From the IMG/VR virus record IMGVR_UViG_3300042868_007959, positions 124,001 through 188,000 of that record: a DNA stretch of 64,000 bases; one strand, 5' to 3'. Positions 8,390 to 14,936 of this stretch are shown in pieces; position 1 is the first letter of the stretch, and each line of letters starts with the position of its first letter. A program made the translations under genes and the position numbers. The notes under the pieces are model-generated. The model made no database searches and had not been told where the DNA came from. It saw only the letters and a program-made list of their open reading frames with translations. The stretch is from a virus.

Positions 8390-8965
8390 ATGAAAAATTT
8401 AATTAGAAAAATACTTAAAGAAGATATACCGATATATAAGGAAAATAATCCTTATAAAAGGATGTATGATAAATTAAGGACTTATTATAACTCTACACCC
8501 GAATATGTATTAAAAGATATTTTCTATAATAATTTATTACCAAACTCAATGGAGGACATTAAAAAAAATTATTATGGGGATCCTATCTTATTTTTATCTA
8601 GATTCGATGGGGGTTACTGGGATAGGTTTCTAAAAGGTTCTTGGAAATTAGAAATATTAAATGTAAATCCAGAAGACTTTGATGAAAATACTATTAATGC
8701 ATTTTTAGAAAGGGATTTTGGTAATATAGACTCATATTTAGTACCAAAAGATGAAGAAAGAATGTCCACACAAAAACAGTTAGCCAAATCTACTGGTACA
8801 AATGAACCTATTATTGTTCTGAAAAATCCTAATGGTAAATATGAACTTATCGAAGGATGGCATCGAACTATGTCAATATTATTATTAGGTGATAATGGGG
8901 AAGATTTGAAGAATTGGGATAAAGTAAAAATTAGAGCTTTTGTAAAAGATTTAAAAAAATATTAA
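8390..8965 (+). CDS. ParB/sulfiredoxin-like protein with LIxxILKED N-terminus
   Basis: I place the start at ATG 8390 (MKNLIRKILKED), 15 bases inside the longest frame, because it reproduces the N-terminus of the preceding protein and lies just after that gene's stop. The 191-residue product has E155-G-W-H158-R159-T preceded by an IIVLKNPNGKYELI strand. This matches the core of ParB/Srx-fold domains (DGxHR), which in other phages act as NTP-binding or nuclease modules. The first 100 or so residues are unrecognised. Its 3' end overlaps the convergent gene at 8962 by four bases. Confidence 0.75.
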   Translation: MKNLIRKILKEDIPIYKENNPYKRMYDKLRTYYNSTPEYVLKDIFYNNLLPNSMEDIKKNYYGDPILFLSRFDGGYWDRFLKGSWKLEILNVNPEDFDENTINAFLERDFGNIDSYLVPKDEERMSTQKQLAKSTGTNEPIIVLKNPNGKYELIEGWHRTMSILLLGDNGEDLKNWDKVKIRAFVKDLKKY

Positions 8966-9339
8966 GTATATTTTTTAAAAATTTCTAAATACAACTCTAT
9001 ATTTTTTTTACCTTCAGGATTTGCAGAATGTACATAATATTGTGGTAATGTATGTTCATTCTCTAAACAATATTCTACTAACCACTTAGCTGAATCATAA
9101 CCAGTTTTTTCCTCTAAATTCTCATATACAATACTTTTCTGATTTTCTTCTAAGTAATGATCATACGATAAATCATGATCGAATGATATAAACTTTGGTA
9201 AACCGAATTTCTGTATTGCGTTTATAAATTCGTAATAGTTACGCACTATAACCCAATCGTCATTTTTTTCATACAATGGATTAATTGTATTTTTAAAAAC
9301 ATCGTAAGGGACTCTTATATCATCTAAAAATAATAACAT
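8962..9339 (-). CDS. Cyclic-phosphate processing receiver-domain protein (cPPRD)
   Basis: This 125-residue single-domain protein has a receiver-like fold: LFLDD(6-7)IRVP, SFD54-H55-D56, a DSAKWLVEYC helix and VHSANPEGKKNI at 103-113. This pattern is that of the cyclic-phosphate processing receiver family, predicted to act on 2',3'-cyclic phosphate ends in RNA repair systems. In a phage it could help repair tRNAs cut by host defence ribonucleases, but no RNA ligase or kinase lies in this window. The gene follows the small Cys-rich gene by one base and shares its promoter. Confidence 0.85.
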   Translation of the reverse strand: MLLFLDDIRVPYDVFKNTINPLYEKNDDWVIVRNYYEFINAIQKFGLPKFISFDHDLSYDHYLEENQKSIVYENLEEKTGYDSAKWLVEYCLENEHTLPQYYVHSANPEGKKNIELYLEIFKKYT

Positions 9340-9340
9340 A

Positions 9341-9604
9341 TTAACAGTATTTTTTATTTAGAAATTCATCAATATCTGCACCACAAGAACAACTCTTAGT
9401 TTCCACATTAAATTGACATCCTTTTCTTACACTTAATTTATTTAACATAAATACGTGTCTTTGGGATTCTAAGTCATTATAGTCTTCATCATACCCAACA
9501 ACTGTTTTAACCCTCATAGGTTTTAAAATTCTTTCTTTTTTAGAAATAATATTTAATTTTCTCATTAAAATTAAAACATTAGTCTTTACCCCACCTCTTT
9601 CCAT
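9341..9604 (-). CDS. Small Cys-rich hypothetical protein
   Basis: This 87-residue basic protein has four cysteines in its last 25 residues (CQ...CSC...C), which could bind a metal. I do not recognise the family. Two starts are possible: ATG 9604, or an internal ATG at residue 14 (MRKLNII). A promoter 18-48 bases upstream gives the first a short leader, so I prefer it. It is the first gene of a two-gene unit with the cPPRD protein. Confidence 0.65.
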   Translation of the reverse strand: MERGGVKTNVLILMRKLNIISKKERILKPMRVKTVVGYDEDYNDLESQRHVFMLNKLSVRKGCQFNVETKSCSCGADIDEFLNKKYC

Positions 9605-9621
9605 ATATTTTTATTTTAAAA

Positions 9622-9652
9622 CAAATGTATAACAAATTTTTGACTATAACAA
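9622..9652 (-). promoter_or_regulatory. Host-type promoter for Cys-rich/cPPRD unit
   Basis: The minus strand reads TTG (9652-9650), 20 bases, then TACATTTG (9629-9622), fitting TTG-N20-TAnnTTTG. The -33 triplet lies inside the end of the primase gene. The predicted leader is about 14 bases. Confidence 0.65.
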
Positions 9653-10594
9653 ACTTTCTTTAATTTTTTTTGCGGTAGTTAAAATATCAATGACACCTTT
9701 CTTACCTAATTTCTGATTAATGTCTGAAATATCATAACCCTCTGGTAGTTTAATAATCATAACTCTATTCATAAGTTTAGTAGAGTTTAATCTCTTATAT
9801 AGTTTAATTGCATCATTATGAGCATCTGAATCTAATAATATGATAACCTTACATTCCGCTTTCTTTACCAAACGAATAAATAGGTTTTCACTCATAACTT
9901 TACCTAACATTGGTATACTATTAGGTACCACTATGTGATCGAATACTCCTTCTACTATGTAGATATTTGAATCCCAAATAACTAAATTTTCGTTAAAAAT
10001 TATTTCTGATTTAGGTATATCAGGATTTTTATATTTTAGTTTACTATATTTATCATAACTCCTACCTAAAAAATAATTAACATCTCCATGTATATCGTAT
10101 GATGGAAATATTACCCTACCACCATAATCACCATTTTCACAATAACCTATATTATATTTTTTTATGGTTTCTAACCCTATATTCCTTTTCTGTAGATACT
10201 CCATTGATTTTCTATATCCCTCAGTAAATGTCTCAATCGATAGTGGTTGGAACTCTTTGGGTAACCCCTCTAATATTTTTATTTCCTCTTTTCTATAGTT
10301 ATCTATTAAATCAGGAGTTACTAATTTATATTTTTTAATGTCAGATTTAGTACCATATTGTTTAATTAGTTTATGTATGGATCCATGTGTGTTATTAGTT
10401 TCTGAACATGCCCAACATTTATAAACATTACTCTCATAATTTATTTCTAAATTACCTTTACCATCTCCTTTATCTAAACCTTTAATATCATAAGAGCATA
10501 CTGGACAGTCAAAAGAAATTTGTGATTTTTCTCTATAATGTTTTTTAGATTTACCTAAAACACCTTCTAATATTTCTACTACTAGTTCTGACAT
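9644..10594 (-). CDS. 61: DNA primase (gp61/DnaG-like: zinc finger plus TOPRIM)
   Basis: This 316-residue primase has an N-terminal zinc ribbon (C30-PVC33 and C60-WAC63). An RNA-polymerase domain contains YGGRVIFPSYD near 157-167. A TOPRIM core follows, with E215-G-V-F-D219 and LLD255-S-D257. It should make RNA primers for lagging-strand synthesis with the DnaB-type helicase at 42562. No helicase domain is fused, in line with the separate helicase. The start is supported by the zinc ribbon and by a TATCTTTG element six bases upstream. Confidence 0.93.
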   Translation of the reverse strand: MSELVVEILEGVLGKSKKHYREKSQISFDCPVCSYDIKGLDKGDGKGNLEINYESNVYKCWACSETNNTHGSIHKLIKQYGTKSDIKKYKLVTPDLIDNYRKEEIKILEGLPKEFQPLSIETFTEGYRKSMEYLQKRNIGLETIKKYNIGYCENGDYGGRVIFPSYDIHGDVNYFLGRSYDKYSKLKYKNPDIPKSEIIFNENLVIWDSNIYIVEGVFDHIVVPNSIPMLGKVMSENLFIRLVKKAECKVIILLDSDAHNDAIKLYKRLNSTKLMNRVMIIKLPEGYDISDINQKLGKKGVIDILTTAKKIKESLL

Positions 10595-10600
10595 TTAATA

Positions 10601-10608
10601 CAAAGATA
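10601..10608 (-). promoter_or_regulatory. Possible host-type -7 element before primase
   Basis: The minus strand reads TATCTTTG, matching TAnnTTTG, six bases before the primase ATG. No TTG lies at the expected 17-23 bases upstream, so only half of the promoter pattern is present. Confidence 0.4.
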
Positions 10609-10635
10609 GTAAAATTCTAAAGAAAAAAAAATATA

Positions 10636-10667
10636 TTAAAAAAAAATATCGCCTAAAAAGACGATAT
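10636..10667 (-). terminator. Rho-independent terminator after RuvC-like gene
   Basis: The minus strand forms a stem of ATATCGTC with GGCGATAT (six Watson-Crick pairs, one G-T and a closing C-G, loop TTTTTA, 10646-10667), followed by nine T. It lies 28 bases past the RuvC-like stop and separates that gene from primase. Confidence 0.85.
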
Positions 10668-10694
10668 CACTAATTATCGGTATTTAAAACGATA

Positions 10695-11327
10695 TTATTT
10701 CCACTTACCTTCTTTTCTCATTTGTCCTAAAACACATGCGTAAGCGTCTGTCATATCATAATTTTCTTTTACTAATTTCTGATGTTTATCGTACATCCAT
10801 ACAATTTGTGGTTCTCTTTCATTAACCCTTTCCCAAATAACTACTTTTTTATCTGTATCCCAAGAATAAGAACCAAACAACACTGGTTGTTTTTTATCAA
10901 TTTCCTTATCAGTATATGGTTCACCTTTTTTATTGTGGGTTCTAACCTGCATTAAATCAGGGAATGCGTATTTTCTAGCATCATATGATGATATAAATTC
11001 TGGTATAATATTTAAAACTTCGTATACTGATTTACATATCATCCCATTAAATCTTAATAGTGTTGACACTGTATTTACATTATTTGATTGCAATAAAGGT
11101 TCTTCTATAATAACTCTAGTGATATCGATATCACTATATTTTTCTAAAAACTCGAACTGAAAGACTTGTGCCTTTTTAATTAATAATTCAATATTGTCAG
11201 TAGGTTTGGGTTTAATGACAGGTGTTATATGTGTTAACATCTGTAATTTACCATTTTCACCGATATCCTCAAATAATGAAATACCTATTGTTTTAGTCGA
11301 AACGTCTAGTCCTAATATTCTACTCAT
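10695..11327 (-). CDS. RuvC-like Holliday junction resolvase
   Basis: This 210-residue RNase H-fold nuclease has the RuvC catalytic set: D8 in LGLDVSTKT, E75-E76 in VIIEEP, and D191/D194 in DMTDAYACV. Its role would be to cut branched DNA made by recombination-dependent replication before packaging, the job done in T4 by the unrelated gp49. A segment of about 40 residues between the second and third motifs (about 120-165) is longer than in bacterial RuvC. It is read toward primase but separated from it by a terminator. Confidence 0.9.
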   Translation of the reverse strand: MSRILGLDVSTKTIGISLFEDIGENGKLQMLTHITPVIKPKPTDNIELLIKKAQVFQFEFLEKYSDIDITRVIIEEPLLQSNNVNTVSTLLRFNGMICKSVYEVLNIIPEFISSYDARKYAFPDLMQVRTHNKKGEPYTDKEIDKKQPVLFGSYSWDTDKKVVIWERVNEREPQIVWMYDKHQKLVKENYDMTDAYACVLGQMRKEGKWK

Positions 11328-11347
11328 AAAAACTTTTATATAAAATG

Positions 11348-12643
11348 TTATATTATAATTTGTACATCGAAAACTACAAAATCATTTTTCTTTTTAACTA
11401 TGTGTCTATCTGTTTTACCCATTGCCAAAACATTTCCAGCTATATCTGTTATCGCCACTTCACTTATTCTAACATCATCATACACTGTTAATGTTTCATT
11501 TTGTGAGTTGTAAAATTCACCTCTTGCTGCGATACAAACAATATTCTGTACTAAATCCTTTTGTATACTATCGATTACTGTATTATATGTGCTAGCACTA
11601 TAATAGTAAAGTCCTAAACCATTATTTATTATATCTGTATCCGTATCACCAATAAAATTAGTTGCAATATTATCAACTATTGTTGGGTTTGTTATTGCAA
11701 AAATACCTTTATCTAAATAAATGACTCCTGCTATTTCATCTGCATTAATGCCTGTTGATGATACTGTTTGGACATTTATTAATTCCTTACCGTTTAAACT
11801 ATATGGTTTAAATGTATCATAACCAGTTGACCAACTTTTAGTATTATCGTTATTAGGTTTTTTAATTTTATCTGATACTAAATATGAAACATTTATTTTT
11901 CTCCCATATATCGATTGCGGATAACTACTTTCATCTATATATTGGTTATCTAATTCAGTTTTTGGTATAGTTGTTCTAGGGAATGTACTATACAATTCAT
12001 ACGTAGTAATTCCTGTTGGTGTTCCACCAACAGTATATCCCGTATATACAGGTAAACTTATTTTTACACTTTTACCATCTATTATTTCACCGTATTGACT
12101 GTTATCAATAATACCCATTAATACTTTAGTAACCCCTAAACCACTAAAAGGTGTATCTGACCACCCACCATTTTGGGATGTGGTGCCTGTGAATATATTA
12201 ACAGTTGCGTCTTTAATTGGTAGAGATAAACTTTTAAAATAGTTTGAGTTTCCATTTGAATTATCGTTTCTATTAATTGATACATATGTTAAATTGGATC
12301 CTGTAACTATTGTTTCACCAATTTCAGAAGTTATTAAATTAACTTTAGAAGAATTAGGTTCTACAATTTTTTTTATAACTGGTGCAACTGTAACAAATAT
12401 TTTACTATATACATCAACATTCGATGATATATTATCATTTGTACTACTATTACTACCTAAATCACCACTATCAGCAGGTACCCTACCAGTAGTTAATTTA
12501 AAATTTGTATTGTAATTGGAATCAGAATCTCCCAAAATAAAGTGAGAGAAAACTGTATTTGTACCAGTTAATAATCTCTGTCTTCCAAGATTAGTTAATC
12601 TAGCCCTTATTGTTACTGTTGTTGCACTATTTATAAATCCCAT
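11348..12643 (-). CDS. Tail fibre/baseplate-type structural protein, paralogue of the 747-residue neighbour
   Basis: This 431-residue protein shares its N-terminal region (about residues 8-45: RARLTNLGRQRLLTG, FILGDSDSNYN) with the next gene upstream, and its last 30 residues are also alike. Such short N-terminal domains resemble the attachment domains of phage tail-fibre proteins. The middle is beta-rich, Ser/Thr/Asn-rich and low in charge, as in fibres. It ends the long tail-gene run and lies ten bases from its paralogue. The exact place in the virion is unknown. Confidence 0.75.
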   Translation of the reverse strand: MGFINSATTVTIRARLTNLGRQRLLTGTNTVFSHFILGDSDSNYNTNFKLTTGRVPADSGDLGSNSSTNDNISSNVDVYSKIFVTVAPVIKKIVEPNSSKVNLITSEIGETIVTGSNLTYVSINRNDNSNGNSNYFKSLSLPIKDATVNIFTGTTSQNGGWSDTPFSGLGVTKVLMGIIDNSQYGEIIDGKSVKISLPVYTGYTVGGTPTGITTYELYSTFPRTTIPKTELDNQYIDESSYPQSIYGRKINVSYLVSDKIKKPNNDNTKSWSTGYDTFKPYSLNGKELINVQTVSSTGINADEIAGVIYLDKGIFAITNPTIVDNIATNFIGDTDTDIINNGLGLYYYSASTYNTVIDSIQKDLVQNIVCIAARGEFYNSQNETLTVYDDVRISEVAITDIAGNVLAMGKTDRHIVKKKNDFVVFDVQIII

Positions 12644-12653
12644 TTTTTTTTAT

Positions 12654-14897
12654 TTAAAAATCTATTGTTAATTCTATTGAAGCCGTGGTAGAATCAGCCA
12701 ATCTTATTGGTCTCGAAAGTTTACCTACTAAAACTAAGTTTTGGTTATTGTCTAATATCCCTATTTCACTTATGTATCTATCATCACCAAATTCATAAGT
12801 AGGATTACTACTAGATGAAATAGTTGCCCCATCTACGTTTATATTAAATAAAGATTTATAAATGGTTGCACCTATATGTGTTCTAAGGTTACCATAGAAT
12901 AATCTTTCATCACCTAAAGTCATTTTATCATAGTAACTTGCATTTGGCATATCTAGTTCTACCCCTAAATTGAAGTTAGTAGATCCTGTGAATAATGAAC
13001 CTGTCATTATAAATCCAGTGATGTTAGGATTTTGATTTTCAAATAAAAGTGGATTTATTGTTTCCCCACTGTTACCTGTAATATTTGGAGATGTGAAGTC
13101 CATAACTTTCCAATTAGATGGAACTGGTCTAGACTGACTATTTAAATCTACTACTTGTGCAATAACTTTAAATGTATCCGCAAAGAAACCAAAACCATCA
13201 TATAAAACATCTTCTCTTTTTCTCATGTAAGGTAACTCACCTAAATTGTTTATTCTGAATTGTACATCTTTATCCGAACTAGTTGTATTATCTATTACAG
13301 TATATCTTTGAGATGGTAAGAATGGTGTTGTTACAGTTGTTGTACCTGTTGATCCTGTTCCTGTATTTTCTAACCAATAAGTTAAATACATTCTTTCACC
13401 AGATTTAAGGACACCCGTACAGTTACCATTAACTGGTGTGATTAATTCCGCAGCCAAATCAGGTAATGTAAAATTCCTATTTGATGCATAAGACATAGAT
13501 GCAATCAATTCCTCATTATCTATAACTACTATTTGTAATTGTGGGAATACTTTACCAACTGTTAATGGTAGTGTTGGTGATACAGACATACCACTGTACT
13601 CTATTAAATCATAATATTCAATGTCATTATTAGAAGATAATGTTTTCTTTATAGTATCTGAAGTAAATCTCATTCCTAATGTTGTCCCACTTGCAGTTCC
13701 AACATCATTTCTTCTATGCCACATCACTGGTATATCTAAATTTAATAATTTACCTGTCTCACCGTCAATATAGAATTGTTCCCCATAAAAATTGGAGATA
13801 CAACTATTTGAATAATGTATAATAGAGATTGATTTTTTATAAGGATCCATATAACTGATAGATTCGTTAACACCACATATAGATGTACCATCATTTGTAT
13901 CACATACTAAATTTTCATTATACCCTAAATATTGTTTCGTACCTGTATATTGTTCTGAACCAAACAAATTATGTTCGTGATAATTTATTGGTGAGTCTTT
14001 AAATAATCCCGCAGGATTTTCTGTCCAAACATTATTCATATTCCAAACAGGTATATTTTCTACACAAATATCACAACTACTATCAAATGACAGAGTTCCT
14101 GTATTCCAATATGCAGTTAATGAATTTAATCCATAATAATCATCAGTAGGACTATCACCACCAGGTAATGTGTAATATGTAATAATTGTACCCGAATATG
14201 CACTTAATGTAGGTAATGTTCTATCTACTCTTATTGTGGATCCACTTAAATATGTGATATTATATGTTGTATTTATTGTTGCCGCAGTCATTGTGTCACC
14301 AGTGACATTACCCAATGTTGGATTACTAAATCTAAATATTATATAATCGTTAACACTTGTTGCCGTTAGAGGTGTGTCTAAAACTAAAATTCCTTGTGTG
14401 TAAGTTGTTAAATCATACGAACCATCAAACTTACTCAAATCTATTGTTCCGCTTTCTTTTATGAATCTATTTCCTGTTTGAGCAACTAAACCACTGTCTA
14501 CTGTTGATCCAGAAAAGAATCCTCTATCCTCAGCTTCGTTGGTTACAATACCTTTTATTAATTGTATATTACTTTGTTGATTTAAAGGGAAAAGAAACTG
14601 ATTACTTTGGTTCAATAAAAAGGTAGAGAAAAATGGGTTATCGTCTTTTGGTCTCAATACCTTAGAAAATATATTTTTTTGGATATTCCCATCTGCCTCA
14701 ACAAAATAAAATTCTCCTGTTGACGCACCTATAGACGGAACAAATTCTTTCCACCCCTTAACGTAATTGTAATCCACTTCCGAATCCCCAATTACGTAAT
14801 TACTGAAAGTTAATTGTCCTTTAGCTAATTGCTCTCTACCAACATCACTTAATTTTACTCTCACTAATGTTGTACTCTGTTTATTGATATAACTCAT
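12654..14897 (-). CDS. Tail fibre/baseplate-type structural protein (747 residues), paralogue of 431-residue neighbour
   Basis: The N-terminus (VRVKLSDVGREQLAKG, YVIGDSEVDYN) matches that of the downstream gene, followed by a much longer beta-rich, Thr/Ser/Gly-rich body. Cysteine pairs (DICVENI, CDTNDGTSICG) occur near the middle. The shared ends suggest both proteins attach to the same site on the baseplate and differ in their outer parts. A late-type motif lies 15 bases before the ATG. Confidence 0.75.
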   Translation of the reverse strand: MSYINKQSTTLVRVKLSDVGREQLAKGQLTFSNYVIGDSEVDYNYVKGWKEFVPSIGASTGEFYFVEADGNIQKNIFSKVLRPKDDNPFFSTFLLNQSNQFLFPLNQQSNIQLIKGIVTNEAEDRGFFSGSTVDSGLVAQTGNRFIKESGTIDLSKFDGSYDLTTYTQGILVLDTPLTATSVNDYIIFRFSNPTLGNVTGDTMTAATINTTYNITYLSGSTIRVDRTLPTLSAYSGTIITYYTLPGGDSPTDDYYGLNSLTAYWNTGTLSFDSSCDICVENIPVWNMNNVWTENPAGLFKDSPINYHEHNLFGSEQYTGTKQYLGYNENLVCDTNDGTSICGVNESISYMDPYKKSISIIHYSNSCISNFYGEQFYIDGETGKLLNLDIPVMWHRRNDVGTASGTTLGMRFTSDTIKKTLSSNNDIEYYDLIEYSGMSVSPTLPLTVGKVFPQLQIVVIDNEELIASMSYASNRNFTLPDLAAELITPVNGNCTGVLKSGERMYLTYWLENTGTGSTGTTTVTTPFLPSQRYTVIDNTTSSDKDVQFRINNLGELPYMRKREDVLYDGFGFFADTFKVIAQVVDLNSQSRPVPSNWKVMDFTSPNITGNSGETINPLLFENQNPNITGFIMTGSLFTGSTNFNLGVELDMPNASYYDKMTLGDERLFYGNLRTHIGATIYKSLFNINVDGATISSSSNPTYEFGDDRYISEIGILDNNQNLVLVGKLSRPIRLADSTTASIELTIDF

Positions 14898-14912
14898 TTC
14901 CTTTTATTTTTT

Positions 14913-14921
14913 AATAAATAT
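14913..14921 (-). promoter_or_regulatory. Putative late promoter motif ATATTTATT
   Basis: The minus strand reads ATATTTATT in the spacer between the 968- and 747-residue structural genes, 15 bases before ATG 14897. Confidence 0.45.
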
Positions 14922-14936
14922 TCTAAATTTTAATTA

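Noticed and set aside
10601-10608. Full host-type promoter before primase
   Set aside because: The TATCTTTG element matches but no TTG lies 17-23 bases upstream, so I list only a possible half-site.
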